Source: JAZLIT01 sp045617525
Lineage (GTDB): Bacteria; Bacillota; Bacilli; Bacillales_A; Planococcaceae
DNA: 30,136 bases
NCBI GenBank assembly: GCA_045617525.1
Contig: JAZLIT010000143.1
Span: 1-30,136, forward strand
Reading direction: 5' to 3'
The notes under the pieces are model-generated. The model saw nothing but the letters and a program-made list of their open reading frames with translations, made no database searches and was not told the origin of the DNA. A program made the position numbers and the translations under genes. Numbering within the stretch: the stretch's first letter is position 1; each line of letters starts with the position of its first letter. Positions 23,290 through 30,136 of the stretch are shown here, piece after piece.

Positions 23290-23655
23290 CTATTTCACAA
23301 TATACCCTTTACTCATTTGATATGTTTTGTAAGCATGATATACTCCGTAAATCCACCCCACAAAGATAAACATAAATCCTGCTACAATGAAATTGAAGAT
23401 TGGATACACTGTTCTTCTGACAGAACCCGAACCAAATTTCAAACGAAACGGACTATAGGGACCCGAACGAATACTCTTAAATACATCAACCATATAACTT
23501 CTTCCATAAAAAATTGCAAGTGGGTAACATGTGATCGTCACAAATAAATACATATCTAATCTTAAAAAACCATTATTTTGTAGTAACACCATTACAACCA
23601 TACTTAGACATACTCCTAAAACAAGTAACGTAATCATTTTCGATTTTTTATTCAT
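23290..23655 (-). CDS. Small membrane protein, unknown function
   Basis: This 121-aa protein has three likely transmembrane helices (about residues 7-26, 33-50 and 88-110), with a basic loop between (SIRSGPYSPFRLKFGSGSVRR). The ATG at 23655 is 11 nt from a ggagga site; GTG at 23664 is only 3 nt from it. I do not recognise a family. It is not part of the conserved Bacillus order, so it may be lineage-specific. Confidence 0.7.
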   Translation of the reverse strand: MNKKSKMITLLVLGVCLSMVVMVLLQNNGFLRLDMYLFVTITCYPLAIFYGRSYMVDVFKSIRSGPYSPFRLKFGSGSVRRTVYPIFNFIVAGFMFIFVGWIYGVYHAYKTYQMSKGYIVK

Positions 23656-23824
23656 AGCTATCACTATCCTCCGATTTTAATTTCTTGCTCTTGATGCTTA
23701 TTCTATGTATTTCCTCCCATTTAATTACTATATCTTAATATTAATATACATCATTTACTCTTTCTATATCTTTCGTCATATATCTTGGTCAAGTGTCAAT
23801 TTTCAACAAAAAATGTACACAACT

Positions 23825-24036
23825 TTATTCACAATTCAAATTCAGTAGTACCAACATATCAACAGACTTTTCCACATTATCCACAGGCAGAAAAAGTTTT
23901 TTCCACAAAACTATTCAAGGATTCACACACAATATATAGGAAAAGCACAGTTTATCCACAAGTTATCAACAGTTTGTGCATAAGTACGAATGTTCTCGTT
24001 GACAAATTTCCTAGCATCCCCTTTTATTGTGGATAA
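23825..24036. promoter_or_regulatory. DnaA-box cluster between tsaD (gcp) and ydiF
   Basis: Three perfect TTATCCACA boxes lie at 23877-23885, 23952-23960 and, inverted, 24028-24036. Five one-mismatch boxes lie at 23825-23833, 23868-23876, 23899-23907, 23963-23971 and 23975-23983 (inverted). Eight boxes in 212 bp with no gene is far above chance. A DnaA-box cluster in the equivalent gcp-ydiF gap is known in Bacillus subtilis, where such clusters titrate DnaA and restrain replication initiation; I recall this from memory. It is not an origin, because no dnaA or dnaN is present. Confidence 0.88.
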
Positions 24037-24130
24037 TTTTTTTGAAAACTTTTTCTATATATAGATACCCGTTTTTTACAGAATAATACACACTTTTCGA
24101 CTTATTTTTTACATTTTATTGTTTTCGTAA

Positions 24131-24169
24131 AAAAATAAGAACACACTACGCCTTAGCGTAGCATGTTCT
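24131..24169 (-). terminator. Terminator of the tsaEB-rimI-tsaD operon
   Basis: On the minus strand, agaacatgctacgc pairs with gcgtagtgtgttct (about 12 of 14 positions pair) around a 4-nt loop and is followed by tattttttt. Confidence 0.88.
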
Positions 24170-24172
24170 ATA

Positions 24173-25192
24173 TTATTTTACCCAACTTAACAACTCTAAA
24201 CCAGGCTTCCCATTCATCGACATATTGCCTCTAATCCCCGCATTATACATGTATGCTGCTGCTGCACCAATCATCGCTGCATTATCTGTGCACAAATGCA
24301 ATGGTGGCACATAAAGTGGAATCCCTTCATTCGTAAATGTAGCTTCAAGTAAAGTTCGTAAGCCTTTATTAGCTGATACACCACCGGCCGCAATTACTTG
24401 TTTTACGTCGTATTCACGCGCAGCACGTAATGCTTTTGTCGTTAATACTTCAACAACGCTATCTTGGAAACCTTTCGCCACCTGTGAAGGGATAATTTCC
24501 TCACCACGCTGATCCATATTGTGCTTATAATTAATAACTGCAGACTTTAAACCACTAAAGCTAAAATCATACGTACCTGGCTCTAACCATACACGTGGGA
24601 ATGGCACTGCTTCTGTAGCCTCATGTGCTAATCGATCAATATGTGGACCACCTGGATAAGGCAAGTTCAGTACGCGTGCAACTTTGTCGTATGCCTCACC
24701 TGCAGCATCATCACGCGTCTCACCAATCACTTCAAAATGTCCATGCTCACGCATATAAACAAGTTCTGTATGGCCACCTGATACAACGATTGCAAGTAAT
24801 GGGAATTTCATCGGCTGTACTAGAGCATTTGCATATATGTGACCTGCAATATGATGTACACCTAAAATCGGCAACCCGTTGGCAAATGCAAATGCCTTTG
24901 CAGCATTAATCCCAATCAATAAAGCCCCTACTAGCCCAGGACCTTCAGTTACTGCAACTGCTGTTAAATCCTGCGGCGTCATATTTGCCTGTTGCAGGGC
25001 CTCTTCAATTACAATCGTAATTTGCTCCACATGATGACGTGACGCAATTTCAGGTACAACCCCTCCAAATCGCTTATGGCTTTCGATTTGTGACGACACT
25101 ACATTCGAAATAATTTCCGAACCATTTTTAATAATTGCTGCTGCTGTTTCATCACAGCTCGTTTCAATTGCTAATATATATTGATTATTCAT
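24173..25192 (-). CDS. tsaD: tRNA N6-threonylcarbamoyladenosine transferase TsaD
   Basis: This 339-aa protein of the Kae1/Gcp family begins YILAIETSCDETAAAI. Metal ligands are present in GVHHIAGHIYANAL (HxxxH), SGGHTELVY is a nucleotide-binding loop, and the aspartate ligand is in LCTDNAAMIGAAA. With TsaB and TsaE it transfers the threonylcarbamoyl group to A37 of ANN-decoding tRNAs. The ATG shares its A with the rimI stop (TAATG), so the two are coupled; an in-frame ATG five codons upstream would sit within rimI. Confidence 0.98.
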   Translation of the reverse strand: MNNQYILAIETSCDETAAAIIKNGSEIISNVVSSQIESHKRFGGVVPEIASRHHVEQITIVIEEALQQANMTPQDLTAVAVTEGPGLVGALLIGINAAKAFAFANGLPILGVHHIAGHIYANALVQPMKFPLLAIVVSGGHTELVYMREHGHFEVIGETRDDAAGEAYDKVARVLNLPYPGGPHIDRLAHEATEAVPFPRVWLEPGTYDFSFSGLKSAVINYKHNMDQRGEEIIPSQVAKGFQDSVVEVLTTKALRAAREYDVKQVIAAGGVSANKGLRTLLEATFTNEGIPLYVPPLHLCTDNAAMIGAAAAYMYNAGIRGNMSMNGKPGLELLSWVK

Positions 25193-25635
25193 TATAAATT
25201 CACCCACATAACAAGGGCATCCTCCCCGTTGTCTGTATAGTATCCTTTTCGAATACCTCCATCTAAAAACCCAAGCTTATAATATAAACTTTTGGCCACA
25301 GAATTCGTAACCCTTACCTCTAAACTCATTGTTTCCATCCCCGCTGCTTTAGCAATTTTCATTGCCTCACGCATTAAACCTTCACCAATTCCAAGGCCTC
25401 TAGCCGACTCTACAACCGCAACATTTGTAATTTGCGCTGCATCAATAACAAGCCAAACACCACAAAAACCAATAACCTTTTGATTTTCATCAATTGCTAA
25501 AATATAATACGCATACTGATTTTCACTCAATTCATAATGAAATGAGTCATGTGTCCAAGGTGTAGGAAATGTAGCTAATTCGATTTCATAAACAGCATCT
25601 ACATCCGCTGCCGTCATTTTACGATAACTAATCAT
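25192..25635 (-). CDS. rimI: Ribosomal protein bS18 alanine N-acetyltransferase RimI
   Basis: This 147-aa GNAT-fold protein starts MISYRKMTAADVDAVYEIEL, has the acetyl-CoA loop ESARGLGIGEGLMREAM, and ends DALVMWVNL. RimI acetylates the N-terminus of bS18, and in this operon may act on other substrates. The ATG at 25635 follows aaaggagaaag; a longer frame to 25722 overlaps tsaB deeply and lacks support. The start overlaps the last 8 nt of tsaB and the stop overlaps the tsaD start. Confidence 0.93.
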   Translation of the reverse strand: MISYRKMTAADVDAVYEIELATFPTPWTHDSFHYELSENQYAYYILAIDENQKVIGFCGVWLVIDAAQITNVAVVESARGLGIGEGLMREAMKIAKAAGMETMSLEVRVTNSVAKSLYYKLGFLDGGIRKGYYTDNGEDALVMWVNL

Positions 25636-26335
25636 TGCCTTTCTCCTTTTGCTCCTTAATCCAATTTGCCTCTGCTTCTGCAATGCGACGATACTGCGGT
25701 ATAAAATTATGCACCTCATCAACTGACGGCAACGGTAACTCCACTGCTAAGCGGATTACTTCACTCGCGCGTGGCAACGCCTGCGAAGTTGGCGCATACA
25801 AAGCCAGATGTCCCAAACGTTCCTCAATATGCTCTTTATACATCTCAACATCGCTCCCGACAAACAAGACAGGACGATCAAACATTTTTAATTTAATTAG
25901 AAGCTCATCGATGTGCTCATGCGTATCTTCCATAACTTCTTCTAAACCAGCACCCTCATATAATGCCGTATAAACATTTTGGCGACGGGCATCCACTAAA
26001 GGACAAATTAAACCATTAAACACACTTACATTCGCAGCTAGAGCCCTCAAGCTCGAAACTCCTACTAAAGGTTTTTTCAAACTCCAAGCCAATGTCTTCG
26101 CTATTGATACACCAATTCGAACACCTGTATAAGACCCTGGACCCTCTGAAACTGCGATTGCATCTATATCCGCTGGCTTCAAATTCACACGGCCAAACAA
26201 TTCCTCAATCGCTGGCATCGCTCCAACTGAATGCGTTAGCTTAATATTTTGTGTTACTTCTGCAAGCACCTGACCATCCTTAACAATGGCCACAGAAAGC
26301 GGTGCATTTGCCGTATCAATTCCTAACCAAATCAT
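25628..26335 (-). CDS. tsaB: TsaB, partner of TsaD in t6A synthesis
   Basis: This 235-aa ASKHA-fold protein has an N-terminal MIWLGIDTANAPLSVAIV and the conserved SEGPGSYTGVRIGVSIAKTL (about residues 65-84). TsaB heterodimerises with TsaD and is required for threonylcarbamoyl transfer; it lacks the metal-binding histidines of TsaD. The ATG overlaps the tsaE stop in an ATGA arrangement, and the 3' end overlaps rimI by 8 nt. Confidence 0.96.
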   Translation of the reverse strand: MIWLGIDTANAPLSVAIVKDGQVLAEVTQNIKLTHSVGAMPAIEELFGRVNLKPADIDAIAVSEGPGSYTGVRIGVSIAKTLAWSLKKPLVGVSSLRALAANVSVFNGLICPLVDARRQNVYTALYEGAGLEEVMEDTHEHIDELLIKLKMFDRPVLFVGSDVEMYKEHIEERLGHLALYAPTSQALPRASEVIRLAVELPLPSVDEVHNFIPQYRRIAEAEANWIKEQKEKGND

Positions 26336-26787
26336 TTCATTAACCCCTCACATAATTCCATGTAACGTTGTCCAATTGGTATAAACGTAATTAACCGCGC
26401 ATGCTCATCAACACGTCGAATTTCAATTGCAAGACGCTCATTCGGTAAATCTTGCTCAATTAAATGTGCCCATTCAACAACTGTCACTGCATCTCCGTAA
26501 AAAATCTCATCCCATCCTAAATCTTCATCACTATCCGCTAAACGATAAACATCTAAATGATTGAGAGGCAAACGCCCCATATATTGCTTCATAATTGTAA
26601 AGGTAGGACTATTCACGATACGCTTCACACCTAAACCCTTTGCAAGAGCCTGTGTAAACGTCGTTTTTCCTGCACCTAAATCGCCTTCTAATGTAATTGT
26701 ATCTTGCGCCTTTAAAAGTTCCGCTAATCTCATGGCTAGAACTTGCGTCTCTTCTAACGACGTAACATTCTTCTCAAATCGCATCAT
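26332..26787 (-). CDS. tsaE: TsaE, ATPase of the t6A complex
   Basis: This is a 151-aa protein with Walker A LEGDLGAGKTTFTQALAKGL (about residues 33-52) and conserved downstream NSPTFTIM and HLDVYRL motifs. TsaE hydrolyses ATP to drive turnover of the TsaB-TsaD complex. Two adjacent ATGs (26787 and 26784) sit 5-8 nt after a ggaagga site; either could serve. A TTG at 26802 overlaps that site and is unlikely. It is the first gene of the operon tsaE-tsaB-rimI-tsaD, with all junctions overlapping. Confidence 0.96.
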   Translation of the reverse strand: MMRFEKNVTSLEETQVLAMRLAELLKAQDTITLEGDLGAGKTTFTQALAKGLGVKRIVNSPTFTIMKQYMGRLPLNHLDVYRLADSDEDLGWDEIFYGDAVTVVEWAHLIEQDLPNERLAIEIRRVDEHARLITFIPIGQRYMELCEGLMK

Positions 26788-26862
26788 CAAATTCCTTCCC
26801 AAAATACATTATCTTTAGTTTACTTGAAGCACGATAAATGTTCAAACAACGACTATTTTCAT

Positions 26863-26889
26863 AAAAAAAGACACCTCACTTGAGATGTC
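26863..26889 (-). terminator. Terminator between tRNA-Asp and tsaE
   Basis: On the minus strand, gacatctc (26882-26889) pairs with gaggtgtc (26870-26877) and is followed by seven T residues. It would stop read-through from the tRNA gene into tsaE. Confidence 0.8.
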
Positions 26890-26941
26890 CTGTCCATGCT
26901 ATAAAATTCTATAATAATTGACACTAAATTTCATATAAAAT

Positions 26942-26976
26942 AAAAAAAGCCTTTATGAATTACTACTTCATAAAAA
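26942..26976 (-). terminator. Terminator immediately after tRNA-Asp
   Basis: On the minus strand, tttatgaa and ttcataaa pair around a short loop and are followed by ggcttttttta. It lies about 12 bp past the tRNA 3' end. Confidence 0.7.
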
Positions 26977-26987
26977 CTACTAAAAAA

Positions 26988-27063
26988 TGGCGGTCCCGAC
27001 CGGGATCGAACCGGCGATCTCCTGCGTGACAGGCAGGCATGTTAACCGCTACACCACGGGACC
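26988..27063 (-). tRNA. tRNA-Asp (anticodon GTC)
   Basis: The 76-nt cloverleaf includes an encoded CCA. The acceptor arms ggtcccg and cgggacc pair; the D-arm region reads gtggtgtagcggttaac; the anticodon stem cctgc/gcagg holds loop ctgtcac with anticodon GTC; the T arm is ccggttcgatcccgg. It decodes GAC and GAT. It is a single tRNA gene with its own promoter upstream. Confidence 0.97.
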
Positions 27064-27091
27064 AATATTTAATTTCTTTAAGACATTTATT

Positions 27092-27120
27092 ATATTACCA
27101 GAATTATTATCAATTGACAA
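27092..27120 (-). promoter_or_regulatory. SigA-type promoter of tRNA-Asp
   Basis: On the minus strand, TTGTCA (27115-27120) and TAATAT (27092-27097) lie 17 bp apart, placing the transcript start about 22 bp upstream of the tRNA. Confidence 0.8.
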
Positions 27121-27135
27121 TAGTTTTTTTAGAAA

Positions 27136-27168
27136 TAAAAAAAGATTCGTATCCTTCAATACGAATCT
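27136..27168 (-). terminator. Terminator of the GH26-SLH gene
   Basis: A perfect 10-bp stem, agattcgtat / atacgaatct, has a 6-nt loop and is followed on the minus strand by a T-run. It starts 9 bp past the stop codon. Confidence 0.92.
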
Positions 27169-27176
27169 GCTAAAGT

Positions 27177-29246
27177 TTACTTAAATAATTGCTCATATTG
27201 TGCGTGAATTACTGATGCATCAGAAGCTTCAGTAGGTCGGACCTGAATCGCTTCAGTACCATTTGCTTTTACATTTGTAATAAATCGTACTGCTTCTGCT
27301 CTAGTTAATGATGCTTCCCCATCATATGATTCTACAGAAACGATAGTAGCATCTTTACCTTCAGCTAATTTATTTACAAGTAAATATTTAACAGCATCAT
27401 CTCCAGTTAAATTATAGCCTTGTGAAGCTGCAATAATTTCTGCTAATTGTGTACGAGTTAATACTTTATCAGCAGTAGCTGCATACGGGAAATTTTTAGA
27501 AACCATATATGTTTGACTATCTCTTTGGAAATCACCTTTATCAAATAAGTATCCTTCACCATATGAACGTCCAAGGATAGCTGTAAATTCGCGTGCAGTA
27601 ATTGATTCTTCAGGACGATATTTACCCATATAACCTGTAATAAGATTTGTGTTAATTGCTTTATTTATATCATTAAAGGCCCAGTGCTTTTCTGTTAAAT
27701 CATTAAAATAACTAAAGTTTGAAACAGTTTTATATTTTACTGATACTTGTTTTTGAGCAACACGTTTCCAATTTTTATCGTAAGCAACTACTTCAATTTT
27801 CTTAGAGGTATCAATCATTGATAAGTTTATTTTCATCTCCCAAGGTGCAAGGTATGAGTCACTTAGCTTTTTACCATCTTGATACAACGCTACATAATAT
27901 GGAGTACTTCCTAAAGGTAATTTTACATAAACAAATGCATCATGTATTCCTTTGCCTTGCGATACATTAGATGCTTTAACATACTCCATACTTGTAGCGT
28001 TAGCTGGCTCATCTAATGTTAATTGATCAATAAAATGATCATGCTGGATGATTCTTTTGTATGTTGATAACATAAGTGAATTTTTACCAATATCATAGTT
28101 ATTATTTGAGTTATCATAAGATGTCGTTGATTTATCTAAGTTAAAATAGTGAATAGCTTTAACTCGGTTAAACATTTTTGGCATGTAGCTATACATATTG
28201 TGTAATTGCCCTTCTGCCCATGTACTATAATCCTTATTTTGCTCAAATGAGTAATGTGAAATTGCCCCTTCAGAAATGAAGATTGGTTTATTCTTATATG
28301 TTTCGTAAATTGGTAATAAGTAATCAATTGGATTACCACCTAATTTCACTTCACCATGTGAGTATGGAATTGTATAAAGTGAAACTCCAACCCAGTCCAC
28401 GTACTTATCACCAGGGTAATATTTATCAATATTATCTCGAGGTAAAAAGTTCGGTGACCAAACCATCGCTATGTTTGGCGCTTCTTCTTCAAAAATATCA
28501 TGTACTAAACGGAATTTTTCGATGTATTCCTGGCCATCTTTAGTATACCAAGGTACCCATTCACCATTCATTTCACTTGCAAATCGAATGAAGATAGGAA
28601 TACCCGAAGCTTTAGCTTGTCGAGCAAATTCACGGATATATTCATCATCTTTAATTTGGTTTAAACCACCGTCTGGCTCTAATCCAATTTGAATACCTGC
28701 ACCTTGAGCTTTTGCTGCCTCTGCAAACTTAGTTGGGAAGTAGGTTGAATCACCCTTTGCATTTTCCCCCCATGAAGTGTAGGTTAAGTAAACTGCATGA
28801 TTACGGCCATAGGAGCTTTCTACTCGGTCAGCCTTAGCATTTTCAAGTTGCCCACCTAGAAACAACCCTAAATATGTACCACTTTCTGGTTCATACTTTG
28901 CTAATGGAAATCCTTTTAGCTTCGGCTGTTCAATATACAGATCAATTTCAGTTCGAATATGATCTGCCCTAATTAAATTCGCAACTCCCCATGAGGGCTG
29001 TCCAGCCTTCTCCCAATAACCTGCTGATTCTTCATATAATTTCACAGCTTTTTCATACTGAGCTTGATCCTCATACTGTCTACCTGCTCGGGCGCTATAT
29101 AATGCCGCATTTGTCCAATTATCATTTTTTATAGATTGCTTTAATCCAGCTAAATTTTCTTCTAATGTTGTAGCTCCTGTAGGGGCTGGATTATAGAATA
29201 AAATTATACTTACAACAACTAGTAACACTTTAAAAACTAATTTCAT
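27177..29246 (-). CDS. Secreted GH26-like glycoside hydrolase with S-layer homology domains
   Basis: This 689-aa protein has a signal peptide (VFKVLLVVVSIILFYNPAP, cleaved near residue 25), an N-terminal helical, TPR-like region (about 28-105), then a TIM-barrel domain (about 120-400) with YLGLFLGG, the acid/base glutamate in FIRFASEMNGEW (Glu225) and a nucleophile candidate in PIFISEGAIS (Glu326). This pattern fits family GH26 (beta-mannanases and related endo-glucanases). A beta-rich linker (about 410-508) precedes about three SLH repeats (about 512-689), which anchor proteins to pyruvylated cell-wall polymer. It therefore probably acts at the cell surface on beta-glycans, its own or environmental. 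The substrate is not predictable. The ATG has a gaaagagga ribosome site. Confidence 0.88.
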   Translation of the reverse strand: MKLVFKVLLVVVSIILFYNPAPTGATTLEENLAGLKQSIKNDNWTNAALYSARAGRQYEDQAQYEKAVKLYEESAGYWEKAGQPSWGVANLIRADHIRTEIDLYIEQPKLKGFPLAKYEPESGTYLGLFLGGQLENAKADRVESSYGRNHAVYLTYTSWGENAKGDSTYFPTKFAEAAKAQGAGIQIGLEPDGGLNQIKDDEYIREFARQAKASGIPIFIRFASEMNGEWVPWYTKDGQEYIEKFRLVHDIFEEEAPNIAMVWSPNFLPRDNIDKYYPGDKYVDWVGVSLYTIPYSHGEVKLGGNPIDYLLPIYETYKNKPIFISEGAISHYSFEQNKDYSTWAEGQLHNMYSYMPKMFNRVKAIHYFNLDKSTTSYDNSNNNYDIGKNSLMLSTYKRIIQHDHFIDQLTLDEPANATSMEYVKASNVSQGKGIHDAFVYVKLPLGSTPYYVALYQDGKKLSDSYLAPWEMKINLSMIDTSKKIEVVAYDKNWKRVAQKQVSVKYKTVSNFSYFNDLTEKHWAFNDINKAINTNLITGYMGKYRPEESITAREFTAILGRSYGEGYLFDKGDFQRDSQTYMVSKNFPYAATADKVLTRTQLAEIIAASQGYNLTGDDAVKYLLVNKLAEGKDATIVSVESYDGEASLTRAEAVRFITNVKANGTEAIQVRPTEASDASVIHAQYEQLFK

Positions 29247-29458
29247 AATATTTCCTCTTTCTATCCACTTATTTATACATAATCACTAAATTATTATAAC
29301 ATTATTTATTTTAGGAATTATTCATATTTACTATTTATTTATATAATTAAGTATGCACTTTCACTCCTTCAACTATTCTTCCACGAACTTCTTGGCCCTG
29401 ACGCCTCTCAACGCAAGGAACTCACCTTTGGTGTTTCGTAGTTTGGTTTTTTTTGGCG

Positions 29459-29509
29459 AAGCACTCGTCTATTCTTATAGGCGCATCCCCCAACTACGAT
29501 CGGTGCTGC
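29459..29509 (-). repeat. 5S-rRNA-3'-like repeat unit A (most diverged)
   Basis: On the minus strand it reads gcagcaccgatcgtagttgg, then gggatgcgcctataagaata, then gacgagtgctt. The gatngtagttggggg block corresponds to the 3' half of bacterial 5S rRNA. Conservation is weaker than in units B and C, and the following hairpin is lost. Confidence 0.5.
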
Positions 29510-29684
29510 CCTTGAGGCGTGATGGCCGGCGAAGTCAGCTTCGTTACTGCGGTGGGTGCGCACGTACTGTGTACGCTTACGCTCCTCGCAACTTTGCTTA
29601 TGTATTAGATGGTTAATTAGTTTTCACTTTTGTAGCCGCGCCGAACTCACCTTCGGTCTTTGGTAGTTGGGGGCTTTTAGGCAT

Positions 29685-29710
29685 AAAAAAAAGACCTTCT
29701 AAAAGGTCTT
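29685..29710 (-). terminator. Hairpin in repeat unit B, rRNA-operon-like terminator
   Basis: The stem agacctt/aaggtct is followed on the minus strand by eight T residues, directly after the 5S-like segment. This is the order found at the 3' end of rRNA operons. Confidence 0.7.
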
Positions 29711-29714
29711 GGTG

Positions 29715-29767
29715 TGCGAAGCGCTCGTCTATCTCTCACAGGAATCCCCCAACACCATCGGCGCTGC
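29715..29767 (-). repeat. 5S-rRNA-3'-like repeat unit B
   Basis: On the minus strand, agcgccgatggtgttggggg then cctgtgagagatagacgagc match the 3' region of Firmicute 5S rRNA with small changes. The 5' half of 5S is absent, so it is not a functional rRNA gene. Confidence 0.6.
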
Positions 29768-29995
29768 CTCCGAGGCGTGATGACTGGTGGATCTCTTCGT
29801 CAGCTTTGTTGCTGACAGCACTCACGTACTGTGTACGCTTACGCTCCACACAACTTCGCTTCCTCGAACTTCTTGGCCTTGGCCCTGATGCCTCTTCGCG
29901 TTGCAATTTTACTTAGTATTGGATGTGTAATTGGTTTTTACTATTGCAGCCAGTTGAATTCACCTTTCGGTGTTGGTTGTCGGTGGTTTTTAGGC

Positions 29996-30020
29996 AAAAA
30001 AAAGACCTTCTAAAAGGTCT
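29996..30020 (-). terminator. Hairpin in repeat unit C, rRNA-operon-like terminator
   Basis: It has the same agacctt/aaggtct stem and T-run as unit B, again directly downstream (minus strand) of the 5S-like block. Confidence 0.7.
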
Positions 30021-30023
30021 CAG

Positions 30024-30080
30024 TTTACGAAGCGCTCGTCTATCTCTCACAGGAGTGCCCCCAACTACCATCACCGCTGC
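30024..30080 (-). repeat. 5S-rRNA-3'-like repeat unit C
   Basis: On the minus strand, gatggtagttgggggcactc then ctgtgagagatagacgagcg. It is the closest of the three to genuine 5S rRNA. The unit continues to the window edge. Confidence 0.6.
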
Positions 30081-30136
30081 TTCCGAGGCGGGATGACCGG
30101 TGGATTTCTTCGTCAGCTTTGTTGCTGGCGGTGCGC

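Larger units (their letters stand above)
29247..30136. other. Gene-free repeat array reaching the right edge
   Basis: Short frames exist but have no ribosome sites and fall inside repeats, so I call no gene. From about 29380 the sequence consists of three diverged units about 250-310 bp apart that share blocks such as gaagcgctcgtctatctctc, cccccaac…ccatc, gaggcgtgatga…ggtggat, cgtactgtgtacgcttacgc and, in two units, a terminator hairpin. The GC content is visibly higher than in the flanks. The array continues past the window. Confidence 0.7.

Noticed and set aside
23825..24036. Replication origin
   Set aside because: DnaA boxes are dense, but dnaA, dnaN and a convincing unwinding element are absent, and the genes around it match the known gcp-ydiF cluster.
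29715..29767. Functional 5S rRNA gene
   Set aside because: Only the 3' portion resembles 5S; the 5' half and closing helix are missing in all units.

Overview
The window is low-GC Firmicutes DNA. It most resembles the Bacillales family containing Solibacillus, Lysinibacillus and Kurthia (Planococcaceae/Caryophanaceae). This is inferred from gene content and order, because no 16S rRNA gene is present. The right half is conserved chromosome, syntenic with the Bacillus subtilis ydiB-groEL segment read backwards: groEL-groES, a CPBP protease, tatC-tatA-rex, a YdiF-type ABC-F ATPase, a DnaA-box cluster, the tsaD-rimI-tsaB-tsaE operon, tRNA-Asp, and a secreted GH26-like glycoside hydrolase with S-layer-homology (SLH) repeats. 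The last 0.8 kb is a gene-free array of diverged repeats resembling the 3' end of an rRNA operon.

The left half is a mosaic genomic island of about 15.5 kb integrated at the 3' end of groEL. A 16-bp direct repeat, which encodes the last codons and stop of GroEL, lies at 746-761 and 16266-16281. Matching integrase arm-type repeats sit just inside both ends: a 14-bp inverted pair and an 18-bp direct pair. The tyrosine recombinase at 14972-16183 lies beside the right attachment site and is the likely integrase. The sequence left of 746 is a relic of a second, related element cut by an IS21-family insertion sequence, so the groEL tail looks like a repeated insertion hot spot.

From left to right the island carries: a 699-aa P-loop ATPase with zinc ribbon and winged helix; a minus-strand operon of a 60-aa protein, a DUF2188 protein, a DUF1883 protein and a coiled-coil CHAT protease, which is a candidate defence/conflict system; a divergent structured-RNA candidate; a polytopic membrane protein; a recombination module of two tiny ORFs, a highly conserved 105-nt leader and two translationally coupled large serine recombinases; a repeat cluster; an excisionase and a first tyrosine integrase; an IS30-family element; a small secreted protein; a decayed serine recombinase; and the second tyrosine integrase.

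At least four generations of site-specific recombinase, intact or decayed, are stacked in 16 kb, consistent with repeated accretion. The cargo most worth study is the DUF2188-DUF1883-CHAT operon with the neighbouring ATPase, followed by the leader RNA of the serine-recombinase pair.
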